A stretch of DNA of 64,000 nucleotides, taken from NCBI GenBank assembly GCA_964035795.1, contig OZ038325.1, forward strand, positions 8,875,698-8,939,697, read 5' to 3'. This DNA is from Pterobdella sp. o SKG-2022 (Eukaryota; Annelida; Clitellata; Hirudinida; Piscicolidae). The stretch's first letter is position 1; each line of letters starts with the position of its first letter. Position numbers and translations under genes: made by a program. Of this stretch, positions 1-11,300 are shown one piece after another. The notes below the pieces were generated by a model. It did no database searches, was not told the origin of the DNA, and saw only the letters and a list, made by a program, of their open reading frames with translations.

Positions 1-1
1 T

Positions 2-976
2 AAAAACATACCCCATAACGACTTGAGAAGATACAACATAAAAAACCATCCGCACACGGCAGATCTCAAATCTAGTTTGAAAAGAAGCTCTAGAGGATAC
101 GGCGTTGAAGATTCGTTTAGAAGAAACACCAAAGAGAATAAAAAAGTCTCTATAATTCAAAATGTAGAAGAAGATTTTTCAGATGATGAGGCTCATAACG
201 CGCCATTGAAAACTTCCAGAAGTGTATGTGAACATGGATCAAGGGAAAGTTATGAAGAAATGCCCCCAAAGGAAGGTTCATCTAAAAAACCCAGCAAATC
301 ATCTTTAAAAAAAGGGCAATTTGAATATTTAAAATCAGACCAAAGAATGTGTAGAGAAACTTCAGATACAAGGGAAAGATGGATCAGAGATAGAGAAAGG
401 TCAAAAAATACAAAATATAAAGATAATTCATCAGAAGATGAGGTTCTTGCCGTGAAAAGAAAAACATCTCAAATTACTATAGCAACCCAATACTCTGACG
501 AGGATTATGTCAAAAGTAGAATTAGTTCCAAAAATAGCTCATTACATGAAAGACTATCTAAAAACGAAGCATCCACTCAATATTCTTATGAAATGGTCAG
601 AATTCCAAAGGAATATGTAAGGGTTCAAAATACAAAAGTAACCGATCAAAAAACTCCTCAAACAGATTCTGAAATAAAAAAATCTGAAAAAAGCATAAAC
701 TTCGTTTCTAATAAAGATGTGAATAAGAGGAGTGGTTCAAACACGACATACAGCGCCAATGTAAAGTCAGACGACCCATTCATGGTTGTTTATGTGCCCA
801 AAATTCCAAAAGGCAGTAAAGAAGATCTTGAACAATCAATTGTTCATGGAGTCAAAAGAGCTCTAGAAGCAACAAAAAAAAGATGTGGTAGAAGTTCAAG
901 ATCCAGGGAGGTGCCTGTGAAGAAACCAACGCAGAGCGAGATAGACGTACTTACAGATTCAAAACTCAGACTGTAA
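2..976 (+). CDS. Ser/Lys-rich hypothetical protein, 5' end outside window
   Basis: I do not recognise this protein. The frame is open from the left edge of the window to TAA at 974-976. No ATG is found near the beginning (the first start-like codon is a TTG at 23), so the coding region or exon probably begins to the left. About 320 residues are visible. They are hydrophilic and rich in Lys, Ser, Glu and Arg, with no signal peptide or membrane segment. Two related short motifs occur, ATQYSDEDYV (residues about 160-169 counted from position 23) and STQYSYEMV (about 184-192). The most ordered-looking part is near the end, with the hydrophobic stretch PFMVVYVPKIP followed by a predicted helix. 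A possible polyadenylation signal AATAAA lies at 1019-1024. It sits 460 bp ahead of a second intronless low-complexity ORF on the same strand, so the two could be related in origin or expression. That is inference only. Confidence 0.6.
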   Translation, partial: KNIPHNDLRRYNIKNHPHTADLKSSLKRSSRGYGVEDSFRRNTKENKKVSIIQNVEEDFSDDEAHNAPLKTSRSVCEHGSRESYEEMPPKEGSSKKPSKSSLKKGQFEYLKSDQRMCRETSDTRERWIRDRERSKNTKYKDNSSEDEVLAVKRKTSQITIATQYSDEDYVKSRISSKNSSLHERLSKNEASTQYSYEMVRIPKEYVRVQNTKVTDQKTPQTDSEIKKSEKSINFVSNKDVNKRSGSNTTYSANVKSDDPFMVVYVPKIPKGSKEDLEQSIVHGVKRALEATKKRCGRSSRSREVPVKKPTQSEIDVLTDSKLRL

Positions 977-1435
977 CTGGAAAGATTATAACGAAAAAAC
1001 AAGATAATCATTATCATAAATAAAAATGGTGTTTAAAAAAAAGAAAATTTTCTAACCTTTTTTATAAATTAAACAAAAATTCGATTTATTTTTTAGGAAA
1101 TTAAACTTAAAAATGCCAATAAATAGCTGAATATAAAACATGGATAAATATGTTAATTAAATGTCCATTTTCCTTAAAACGCTAGAAAAACTTTTTTGTT
1201 TTTAAATCAAAACAAACATGTTTGATAATGCCTTTTTATCTTTGGTTTTATGTCACGAAATTTAAATCTTTGAAAAATTATTATTACATCCTCAGTTTAC
1301 TCTTGTTTCCTAAAGTTTCATAGTTCCAAGACCTACAGCGCCATTGTTAACCATTTCGCTTTTACATGTTAAAATTTAGACGATAGTGAAGCTTGTGAAC
1401 AATAATGTTATGAACAATAACAATAGTACCTGAAA
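977..1435. other. intergenic, 3' UTR and promoter region
   Basis: This AT-rich spacer lies between two same-strand ORFs. It contains a candidate AATAAA polyadenylation signal at 1019-1024. I see no further ORF, RNA gene or recognisable promoter element. Confidence 0.5.
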
Positions 1436-4400
1436 ATGAACTATAAATCTTTTAAAAAAAACAGAGATAAAAATAGAACAAACAGGGAGAAAAAATCTTC
1501 AAGTCGCCAAAACTTGATAAAACTATTTGACGATAGGAATTACGAAAAATATAAAAAACAAAATTTAATCATAAGCGGAGGAGAATATTTTTTTTCAAAA
1601 AGTTTTAATACAAATAATAATTCTATTGAAAGATTGAATAACTTTTTGGGAAGCCACTATACTTCGGGAAACAACTTTCTTCCTATTTACGACACCATTG
1701 ATGAAGCACAAGTTAGCAAGCCACTGTTTTCTGACTTACGCATATATTCAAGAGGTGCCAAGATAGAACAAAATACTGCAATGAATCACAGAAAACCACA
1801 ACAAAACAACCGTAGAAACATACTCTTGCCAAAGATTCCTTCAGATCAAGGAACAGAGCACAGCAATAGCATTTCAACAAAAACAGAGCGTGAAACTTTT
1901 CAATCTCAAACAATGTCAAACCTTGACTCTGACAGCAGAGGCTTAACAGATGAGACGTCGATCAGAAAAAATAAACGGAACCTTGGTGGAAGAGAAAATT
2001 TGAAAAAACATAGGAAATCCGTTTGGGGTTCTCCTCAGAATGAAAAATCTGACACAGAAACAGTAGAAAAACAAAATATACCAATTAGAAAAAGGTCTCA
2101 CAAAGTTCAGACAGAAAGTGACCTTGCTAATTCCTCTTCAGTTTCAAAAGAAGTTGGAAAAATTGAAATAGTTGATAACAGCGATAAAGCAAAAAGTTTA
2201 CTGAAAAAAAAAGTATTCGAAAAGGTTGGAGAATTGTGGGTTGAAAATGAAACAAGGACTTCAAATATTTTGGAAACTAATACGGCACTTGATGAGGGAA
2301 CTGAGCATTTGCCTGTGAAATACAAAAAGCAGTTAGCCAGAAAACAAACAAAAACAAGGTCTTCAAGGAGCAAAAAAGAAGATTTTAAAAAATCAAAAAA
2401 ATTTGGAAATGTTTTCAGGGATAAAGGGAATAAGAAGTTGAAGAGAAAAATCAGAAGTTCAAATAAAAAACTGTGTAAATCAGGAACTAAAAATAAAAAA
2501 ATCAATGAGAAAAAAAACAATAAACTGAATAAAAATTCTTCTTCCAAATCTTCAACAACAAATAAAACCAAGATTCCTTCTGGAACCTCACAAAAACGTA
2601 GACACAGTGAACCACTACAGAAAAATACAAAGACTAAATTTACAAACTGCCACAGTATCCACACGATCCCTATAGCAACCTCAAAGCCACACAAATCTGC
2701 CAAACTAATTTATATCCTTCCAAATGATGCGAAAGCAAAACTGGTTCGATCGAAACAGGATAATGGATCTAGGGTAGTTTTGGTGGAAAGCAAGGGATCC
2801 AAGTCTTCATCAAAAAAATCTTTTCGGAAGCTCCCTCTTCAATTGAATAATTTTGTTCCAACATACGAAAATAACAAAAAAAGTTTTGTATCAAATGGAC
2901 CATACATTTACGAAACTTTTCCATTTTACCAAGATTTTCATTCGGACTCAAAAAATTCTCGAAAATATTCTGGCAATAAAAGTGTATACAACAACAAAAA
3001 ATCACGTTTAGAAGATTTTTTGAATGAAATCATGGAAGAAGAAACCTTGAAATCATTTCCAAACAGACATTCAACTCACAAAACATCTTCAAAACCAAAA
3101 CACCTTCATCATTACACCCACTATGCTTTCAAGCAAAATTTCCCATCGGAGATGAAGACAAGAAATCATGGCTTCAAAAGAAATAGTAAAAATGAAGCTT
3201 TTAAAGCGCACATTAAAGATTTTTTGTTCAAAAATCTCCAAAAAAGTAAAAACTCGAAAAAAAAATTTCCAAACAAAAGTTTCTCCTATCCAAGAAAGAA
3301 GTTCCTTTTAAAAGTTAACAAAACAACATCTGGAGGTTTTCCCTTGCTCAAACCCGTTGCAGTGTTTAGCGAAAAAAAGCATGATAGAAAATCAATGGGA
3401 GATGGTGTTCCTTTGAGAAGAAGAGCAAAGTCGAACGATGAACGGGGGAAAAGGAATAGTTTAATATTATCAACAAAAGATGGTACGCAGTTTAAAATAT
3501 TTCGCAGCCATGATGAAAATTCCGCTTTAACTTCTGCAGATGATTCTCAAGATAATGACATTAAAATCAGTGTCAGAAAACTTGCAAGTATTTTAGTGAA
3601 ACATTTGGACGAATTGTGTCAACCCTTCGTTCAAAAACCTGAAAAAGTGAACACTGACAACAAAGTAGTCTTTGTAGAGCTTGAAAACTCAACTGAAAGA
3701 TCAGACAGTGATCTACCAGAAGAACTAAAAAGCATTAATGAAGAAAGCAATTCTTCAAAAGACCACGAAGTTCCAATGCTAAGCAAGACACCAAGTGCTG
3801 AAAAATTTAGTCAAACCTCAAATACATATGAAGAAATAGATGATTTAGGAGCAACATCTCCAAAACAGCTCACATCCCAGTATGGTGAAACCAGCTTAGA
3901 AACTTCATCAGATCTTGGATCAGAGCCTCAAATCAAACCTCAGAGTGCGGGAACATATAAACAACCAGAGACACCCAAACAAACCATCGAAAAGAACAAA
4001 GCTAATGTGAAAAATAAGCTTGAAAGTAATGCAAAAACAACAAGCCAATCTGAGAGAAAAATGCTTTCAGAAAAAATTTTTCAAGACCTTCATAGCAGTA
4101 TAATGAAAGTTAGTGACTCGATCAGAAACCACATACAGTCGCAGGGAACGAAAAAAAACACCAAAAGTGACATTGAAAACAAACATTCGAATAGCGATCC
4201 CAAAAGCAGAGTTCAACCGAAGTCTAATGGTGAGAAAACCCTTAACAAAACATATAGTGAAAACGACGGAAGATTGCAACAGAGTGGCAATAAAAACTTG
4301 CAATCAGATAGCGTTGTGGTTTACTACTCTTCCGGTGAGAAGTTCCTACTGACAAAATCAAACGAGGATAATAAAGAACAAAATGGTGTGTTAGAAAGCC

Positions 4401-6802
4401 CTGAAACGGAAGCTAAAGGAAAGAATAAAATCAACGAATCTTTGCCCCAACGAACACATCAAAGACATTCATATCCGTCAAAAAAAGATGGGAAAATTTA
4501 CACGCTAGATGACACACCAAAAGATTTGCAGAAGCATTCGAAAACTGCCCAAACTAGACATTCTTACCACGTTCATCAAACACCTCATATGCATTATCAT
4601 CTTTCACAGAACAATATCCCTGTTCACCATCATTTACAATCCAACGTTTCCCAACTTGAAGGAAGCATTAACAGGCAAGAAATGTCTCATTCAAAAACAA
4701 GTCCTTCAAAACACCAATCTTCAAGCTCTCGCCCACACTTTTCATCACAGCATTTTTATCCATCCAAAAAACAAGATTTATCAAGTCAATCCTTAAGCTT
4801 CAGCAACAGCTCTTCGACCCACCTCTCTCAATCTCATACTGATAAACAACAAAAAACTCATTCTAATAAACACTTGCCACCTTCAACCAAGAGCATTCAA
4901 AATTCTACTCTAGGACCCGAGAGCCACCTACAGCCATCTCAGGGTACAGTGTATCAGCATGTTTATTCACAAAATATTGAAGCTCAAAACCAGCAGAGCA
5001 GTTCACATCCACATATTCCTCAAATGGGAACTTACACTTCTCTAGAAAGAGTTCCATCTCAAAAAGTTCCATCACAACAAAAATCTGAATATCAAACTCT
5101 TCACAAACAACATCAGTCATACTCACAAATAAACTATAGCCCACAACTTCAACAAACAAAGTTTTATTCACAACAATATCAACCTGCAACACAACAATAT
5201 CAACCAGCAACACAAAAATCTCAACAATACCAACAGTTAGCATCTAGTCTTTCAAAATCTAACCCACCAGTACAACAACAACTAACTTCAATTCAACAAC
5301 CACATACATTAAACCAAACCCAACTTTCTCAATCATATCAAAAACCCCCAATACCTTTTCAACAACAAACTCCCAAATCTCAAATTCACCCTCAACAAAA
5401 AGCTGCAAAATCACAACATAAACAGCAACAGTTACCACCGAAAGTTCCTCTTTCAAGGTATCAGAATACAGTTCAAGAGGTGCAACCCCAAGTTTCTTCA
5501 CAATACCAACAATTGCAAAATATTCTACGCCCTCGGTCACCACAGTATGAACGTCTAAATCTATCGCATCAAAACCCAAAGCAAATACAAGCTTCACCAA
5601 ACCAAAGTTTAAACCAAACACAACCACTAGAAAAACATCAAACTCCACAAAAAAGTTTCCAAACCCCAGAGTTTAAGCCAGATTATCTTCTCCATCACCT
5701 TTCTATACTGAAAAATCTTTTGAACCAATATAATGATTTAGAATCAAGCCAATACAAATTAAAAGGGAATCACCAATATCAAAAAAACCCTAATCTAGAC
5801 AAAACTCAAAGACAGAAAAATTTTTCACAAGATTTTGAGCCAGACTATCTGCTTCACCAATTATCTGTATTGAAAAACCTTTTGAACCAGTACAGTCTGG
5901 CAGAATCAACACCCTCACAAACACTCCAATCTTCAACTGGAGAAAAACAAGATTTTGAACCAGATTATTTATTACATCAAATATCTATTTTACAAAATCT
6001 TTTGGACCAATACCAGTCAAAATCAAAAGGAAAATCACCACTTCAACAAAGCCCCAAAATACTAAGCCGAACACAAAGCCAACAAAGTTCCCAACCACAA
6101 AACTTTGAGCCAAATTACCTACTTCACCATTTATCTTTGTTGAAAAACCTTTTGATTCAATATAAGGAATTAGAATCCTCACAAACTCTTCAATCAAAAT
6201 CTGAGTCAAAATCACCTTTTTTAAGCTCTAAAGGTCGCCAATCCCATCACACTTCTCCTCAACAACCAATTGGAAACACTTTCCATCCAAGTCAGCACTA
6301 CCAGCTACAAACTCCACCCCAACCTCTACTTCATAGGCTACAGACTCCACTACAACATCAACATTACCAACTGCAAACCCCACTTCAGCATCAAGACTTC
6401 AAATTTCAAACACCATCTCAACAATACAAGTTACTAGCCCCCTCTCAGCAATACAAACTAGAAACTCCTCAACAATACAACTCACAAACTCCTCAACAAT
6501 ACTACAAACTGCAATCATTACCACCACAACATGAAGTCTATAAACTCCAAAACAACCACTTCGGAGTGCAAGAAATATCTCAAAAACTACATCTGCACCA
6601 GATCATTGGTCAAAACAGACGTAAAGCGAAAGAATGCGCAGAAAATGCAATGTTCATCGAGCCTTGCACTTCTTGCTGCGACTATTACTGTTGCTCTTGC
6701 TGCCCGAATGTTTGTTGCCATTGCTTCTACATGGCTGTTGAAAGGCAGAAATTTGTATTTGCTAATAAGGCTACGAAAATTCCCTTTGAACGTTTTGTTT
6801 AG
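1436..6802 (+). CDS. 1788-aa low-complexity protein with four leucine-helix repeats and a Cys-rich C-terminus
   Basis: I do not recognise this protein. It is one uninterrupted 5.4-kb reading frame from ATG 1436 to TAG 6800-6802, which is striking beside neighbours cut into exons of 38-500 nt. Residues 1 to about 700 are Lys/Asn/Ser-rich and basic, with poly-Lys and poly-Ser runs. Residues about 700-1050 are Ser/Glu/Lys-rich. Residues about 1050-1730 are Gln/Ser/His/Pro-rich, including a short direct repeat (QQYQPAT twice, 5174-5213). Four copies of a conserved motif F-E-P-D-Y-L-L-H-x-L-S begin at residues 1413, 1467, 1507 and 1557. The last ~55 residues hold 11 Cys within about 35 positions, arranged mainly as CC pairs. 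There is no signal peptide or clear membrane segment. Such composition is common in cytoskeletal, sperm or structural scaffold proteins, but no function can be assigned. A candidate AATAAA lies at 7014-7019. Long antisense ORFs beneath it are shadows. Confidence 0.75.
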   Translation: MNYKSFKKNRDKNRTNREKKSSSRQNLIKLFDDRNYEKYKKQNLIISGGEYFFSKSFNTNNNSIERLNNFLGSHYTSGNNFLPIYDTIDEAQVSKPLFSDLRIYSRGAKIEQNTAMNHRKPQQNNRRNILLPKIPSDQGTEHSNSISTKTERETFQSQTMSNLDSDSRGLTDETSIRKNKRNLGGRENLKKHRKSVWGSPQNEKSDTETVEKQNIPIRKRSHKVQTESDLANSSSVSKEVGKIEIVDNSDKAKSLLKKKVFEKVGELWVENETRTSNILETNTALDEGTEHLPVKYKKQLARKQTKTRSSRSKKEDFKKSKKFGNVFRDKGNKKLKRKIRSSNKKLCKSGTKNKKINEKKNNKLNKNSSSKSSTTNKTKIPSGTSQKRRHSEPLQKNTKTKFTNCHSIHTIPIATSKPHKSAKLIYILPNDAKAKLVRSKQDNGSRVVLVESKGSKSSSKKSFRKLPLQLNNFVPTYENNKKSFVSNGPYIYETFPFYQDFHSDSKNSRKYSGNKSVYNNKKSRLEDFLNEIMEEETLKSFPNRHSTHKTSSKPKHLHHYTHYAFKQNFPSEMKTRNHGFKRNSKNEAFKAHIKDFLFKNLQKSKNSKKKFPNKSFSYPRKKFLLKVNKTTSGGFPLLKPVAVFSEKKHDRKSMGDGVPLRRRAKSNDERGKRNSLILSTKDGTQFKIFRSHDENSALTSADDSQDNDIKISVRKLASILVKHLDELCQPFVQKPEKVNTDNKVVFVELENSTERSDSDLPEELKSINEESNSSKDHEVPMLSKTPSAEKFSQTSNTYEEIDDLGATSPKQLTSQYGETSLETSSDLGSEPQIKPQSAGTYKQPETPKQTIEKNKANVKNKLESNAKTTSQSERKMLSEKIFQDLHSSIMKVSDSIRNHIQSQGTKKNTKSDIENKHSNSDPKSRVQPKSNGEKTLNKTYSENDGRLQQSGNKNLQSDSVVVYYSSGEKFLLTKSNEDNKEQNGVLESPETEAKGKNKINESLPQRTHQRHSYPSKKDGKIYTLDDTPKDLQKHSKTAQTRHSYHVHQTPHMHYHLSQNNIPVHHHLQSNVSQLEGSINRQEMSHSKTSPSKHQSSSSRPHFSSQHFYPSKKQDLSSQSLSFSNSSSTHLSQSHTDKQQKTHSNKHLPPSTKSIQNSTLGPESHLQPSQGTVYQHVYSQNIEAQNQQSSSHPHIPQMGTYTSLERVPSQKVPSQQKSEYQTLHKQHQSYSQINYSPQLQQTKFYSQQYQPATQQYQPATQKSQQYQQLASSLSKSNPPVQQQLTSIQQPHTLNQTQLSQSYQKPPIPFQQQTPKSQIHPQQKAAKSQHKQQQLPPKVPLSRYQNTVQEVQPQVSSQYQQLQNILRPRSPQYERLNLSHQNPKQIQASPNQSLNQTQPLEKHQTPQKSFQTPEFKPDYLLHHLSILKNLLNQYNDLESSQYKLKGNHQYQKNPNLDKTQRQKNFSQDFEPDYLLHQLSVLKNLLNQYSLAESTPSQTLQSSTGEKQDFEPDYLLHQISILQNLLDQYQSKSKGKSPLQQSPKILSRTQSQQSSQPQNFEPNYLLHHLSLLKNLLIQYKELESSQTLQSKSESKSPFLSSKGRQSHHTSPQQPIGNTFHPSQHYQLQTPPQPLLHRLQTPLQHQHYQLQTPLQHQDFKFQTPSQQYKLLAPSQQYKLETPQQYNSQTPQQYYKLQSLPPQHEVYKLQNNHFGVQEISQKLHLHQIIGQNRRKAKECAENAMFIEPCTSCCDYYCCSCCPNVCCHCFYMAVERQKFVFANKATKIPFERFV
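5672..6170 (+). repeat. four coding repeats of a leucine-rich helical motif
   Basis: Copies start at 5672, 5834, 5954 and 6104, inside the 1788-aa ORF. Each encodes about 20 conserved residues: F-(E/K)-P-(D/N)-Y-L-L-H, then (H/Q)-(L/I)-S, then a helix of the type LKNLLNQY. Synonymous differences between copies and conservation of the Leu/Ile positions suggest selection on the protein rather than recent DNA duplication. Spacers of 100-140 nt between copies are Gln/Ser/Lys-rich and not conserved. Confidence 0.85.
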
Positions 6803-8361
6803 AATCGTGTTTGAGGTAATATGTTCTTGACGCTAGCTCTTTATAAGCAGACTATTCTGAATACAAAGTTTCTAAAGTATTTTATGATTAGTAGAGGAAT
6901 TTCTTGCAAACTGACTCAAGTTTTATTTAAAACATGTATCATTTGTAAGTGACCTTTTATACAATTTTGTGAAAATATAACTTTACCAACTAGCGGAATT
7001 TGTACATAGTTAAAATAAAATAGTTTTGAATAAATTATCTTTCCAACACATTCGATCTATATTGTGTTGATTTTCTATCTTATGAATTCAATATTATAGT
7101 ATATCACATTCACTAGACCTTACTCATTACTAATCATCCTCATCTGTTGAAGCTGTACACACAAGGTTGTAAGAGTCCAATAAAGTGAATAAAACAATCG
7201 AGGTATGAGGGGAGTTTGACTCTTTCGTGTCTGAAACTAAGTTTTGAAATACTTTTTCGAAATTAAGTAGAAAATTTTGTTTCAAATTTTTTTGGACTTT
7301 CGAATAAAGCTAAGTAGAATTTGAATTTTTTTTATTTTCGTTGCGTCAAAATGTCTAGACCCCGGTATGTTTTAAAAATTTTTTGGAATTTTAACATTTA
7401 TTTGTCAAGAAATTTTGCAAAATTTTACAATAATCGATGTATAAGACCAAGCGGTAGATTATTTGAAATGTTTTATCTTTTGTTCATTTTTCAAGGTTAA
7501 GGGATGTCATATTTATGATTAAATTCGTTTATTTAAGAAAAATTTTTTAAATTTTGTGGGCCTATTTTGGAATCAATTTAGCAATCCTTCAAGCTGTGGT
7601 CCGTTTGTAGCCAGTATGGCCTCTTGTCAAGTTTATTCATTTCATAACAAAATTAGCTTAATACAATTATTTGGTGAAAACCCTCAAAAAAGTTCAAATA
7701 AGAGAAACTAAGTTATTCACAAAAATTTTTCTCAGCGCACAAACACACATACTTAAGAACAGACGCACAGACACCTAGACACTCAAACACGTAGACCGGT
7801 ATATAAAGCACAAACCACCGCCTCATATTCATCGCTATACATCTTCAAAAAGCCAATAAAATATCTATTTTATCATTTTTATTTTCTAATTGCTCATTTT
7901 TCTCTATATGTTTCACGGGGCATACGCTCTTCACTTAATTTTACTGCATATTAATATACTCACCACGTGTTGTACAGATAAATCTATACTTGTAACTGAT
8001 TAAGCTGTACTCAAATTCAAATACCTTATATTGCTTCTCGTAGTTATTCGCTTCTAAGCACGTTGAACAATTTTTAAAACTGCCATTAGGAAATTTGAAC
8101 GTTTCTATAAGTTTTCGATCGTATTTTCGAGTTTTCTGTGAACTCCATTTATTGAACATATAAATAATTTTAAGCTATATATTTAAGTTGTATAAATAAA
8201 CTTGGTTATAAAATTCAACGCCTTGTAGTAGTTTTCAAAGCAAATTATTCCTTTACCACATCGTATAGTTTCTTAATCGCACCACAAACTTCTTAATCAC
8301 ATCATATTGGCCAAAACTTCACTACACCCTATCACCCCATCTAAGCAGAAGAAGACTAACG
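6803..8361. other. intergenic region before the TRIM gene
   Basis: AT-rich, with the candidate AATAAA of the upstream gene at 7014-7019. The only ORF of note is the small minus-strand one at 7941-8159, listed separately. A short CA-rich patch lies at about 7735-7800. Nothing else recognisable was seen. Confidence 0.4.
7941..8159 (-). CDS. possible small ORF (72 aa), doubtful
   Basis: A 72-codon ATG-initiated frame on the minus strand, divergent from the TRIM gene. Its composition (Lys, Asn, Phe, Tyr with three Cys, two of them as CSTC) looks more protein-like than most chance ORFs here. It has no recognised domain, and AT-rich DNA yields ORFs of this size by chance. It could also be an exon of an unseen gene. 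Confidence 0.15.
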   Translation of the reverse strand: MFNKWSSQKTRKYDRKLIETFKFPNGSFKNCSTCLEANNYEKQYKVFEFEYSLISYKYRFICTTRGEYINMQ

Positions 8362-11300
8362 ATGACAGAATCTTTGATGTTGAAGGTGGCGGATTTAACA
8401 GAATGTCCTATCTGCAGGGATTCTATGAAGGATCCTAGAATATTGCACTGTGTCCACACTTTCTGTTGTGAGTGCCTTCTCAAGTATGCCACTGAGCAAG
8501 CTCCTGGTCGCAAGGTTTGTGGGATTTTTTTGGTTTTATTATGATTTCATAGGAATCATTTGTGACTCGAAAGATGAAAATCAAAATGCATTCTCAAGAT
8601 TTCGAATCTAAAGCATTTTTTCTTTAGATAATTTTCTTAAATCCTTAAACCTTTCATGCATCATTGATATTTTTTTATGACAGCTGTTTTTTTGCTTTAG
8701 TGAACTATTAATCATTGCATATTTAATAATTTTTAAACCTGAAAAAGCATTGAAACCGAATTCAGATGGCATGCCCAGTGTGCAGAACAGAGTTCCAAAT
8801 CCCCAACGGTGGTCTCAGAAATTTACCCAAGAACTTCATTGTGGAAAAACTATGCGATGCTAATGATGATGATTCATGGGAAAAGCCTAAAACAATGCAC
8901 GCTCATAACGGCTTTAAGAGAGAAGGGATGGAAGAGAAAATCTCAAAGACCACTCTGAACAAGTGTTCCAAGCACCCAAATGAACTGGCTGACGGCTACT
9001 GCTACCATTGCAGGGTTAATATACAACAGTTGCTTATTAAAAAATTTGAATAATTGATTTTTCAAAAAATTGATTTTTTAAGAAGAAAATAGCGTTTGAA
9101 TCGCTTGTAAATCGTCCGAAACTCACTACAATAATAAAATACATATGATATCTTTAATAATGCTCTTATGAACTTCATCACTAAATAAAAAACAAAACAC
9201 ATCTCAGATGCCTGTGTGTTTCAAATGCGAGTCAACAGAGCATCAAAACCATGAAACTTGCTCTATTGAAGTCTTCTACACTGACTTCAAGCAGGACATA
9301 CACACAGACTTAGGAAAACTGGACAAGATATGCGCTGAGGTGAGTATATATTATAAACAAAAACTTGGAATTTCTATGTAATTAAACTGACATATGAAGC
9401 TAACTATAACAAATACATTGTAAGGTGGATGATCAGGGTGTTTTGTTGTATGAGAGAAAGAATGCTTTCATAGAGAGTGTGGAGAAGATAAAAGAAGAGA
9501 CGAGAAAGAGAGGGGAAGAGATCAAAATTTTGATTGACAAACAGGTTTGTATCTATTTTTAGCTTTAATCATTGAATTCTATCAATTAAAATTTAAATTT
9601 TCAAATATATATGTTTTTATTCATGGACTTCCAATTAGTTTATATTTCCTTGTATATTAAATCATATTAATATATATGTTCAAACACCTCATCCCCGCAC
9701 ATCAATGATTTAACTGAAACGGCTGCACCACAGGTCAAATTGATGCATGATGAGCTGCAGTACAGAATGACTGAATACCTAAAAGAGTGTGACGTAACAG
9801 GAAGCACTCTTCAGCTTCAAAAAACACAGCTGGAGAGTTTCAAGCTGTTCACAAATGAAATCCTTCAAAGAGCCGACCCTGGGGATTTGGCTTATAATGC
9901 TAAAGATATCAAGACTAGGTGAGTAGTTAATTTAAAACGTAGAATTCTCTTCTGAGCATCAATCTATTAATTCAAAACTAGTTTATTTTAAAGCATTTTT
10001 TTCTCTTAAAGTAAGAATATATAATTAGAAATGTTCTCCCTGGAAACAGGTCCACGGAGCTTCTGGGAACCTTGGTGGCAGGCTTGAAAGAGGAAATCAC
10101 TGTCAACTTAGAACCTTTAGACGCAGATCTATTAGAGGATTCTACATACAACCTCATTGGACAGATTGAATATAAAAAACAAGAGCTAGGTTGGTGTGAG
10201 TTTGTGATAGAAAGGTGCGTTTGTGATGGAACCGTGATACAAGTTTTTAAACTTGAACTGATATTTGAATTGTATAAGATTTTTTTTTTAAATTTATAAA
10301 AATGTTCAAAATGATCTGAAGGTATATTACTGAATTTATATTTCAAAATAATCAAAGCAAAATATGCAAATACGTCTAGTGCATTGACCCCTATTTTCAA
10401 GGGTAAATTCCTAACGAAGTACTCAATATTTTTATTTTGCCATATGTTTTATGTTGAAAATTATATTTTAAAATGAAAATTCAGCTTAGTTTAAGTTGTG
10501 TTACTCTGTCTAATGTTTAGTCTCAATTCTCACTGTGCGCATGTGACCTGTCATAATTCATTGTATAATCATCGACCACACGACGCCGGAATATTATTAA
10601 ACCTATTTTACATAAGTCAAAAATAATTAGTTTTTAACTAAATCCATTAGAAATATAATTTTATACAAGATTTTAAAGTATTCGCCAACAACCTTTTTTT
10701 TCTACAGAAGTGCCAAGCAGAAAACTGGATTTTGATCAAGAGCCAACGCAGATTGGCTGCATAAAATGTGATGAAGAGGATAAAGAGGCAGTTGGAATTA
10801 CAGTGGTGGAAGGGCAGTTGTTTGTTGCAATTGCAAATTCTCCAGAGATCAAAGTGCGTCTTTTCTATTTTTTCAGTTTTGTGTCAGTTCGCATGCTTAA
10901 GGAAATGTATGGGCTTTCATTGTGCTTTAAAGTATTTTGAAAAACTTAGTTTTACTTCTAATGTTTTCAACCCTTTACAGGTCTACGATGCAATGACTTT
11001 CGAGTACAAGAGCAACTTCCTGGTTGAAACCTTGGCCCACCCCAGTGATTTGGCTGCCACAAAAGAAGATCTCTTCGTGTTTGACAACAGGAACTTGACT
11101 GTTCATAAAGTGGAGTTGTCGACGAAATATTCTGTTAACTGGTCCATCCAGTTAAAAAATCGTTACGGCGGAACTTGTAGCAGCTACGGCATGCTCCAAC
11201 CTGACCTAGCCTTGAACAACACATATTCTAGAAGCATTTGTGGGCCTGGAGGATGTGCTAATGGTTATAAATACGTTTCTAACTCACTCGCTCATGACTT

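Noticed and set aside
2107..2703. 198-codon hydrophobic ORF antisense to the giant gene
   Set aside because: It is the complement of Lys/Ser/Asn-rich codons, which always gives Phe/Leu/Val-rich shadows. The same applies to 4905-5243 and 5259-5648.
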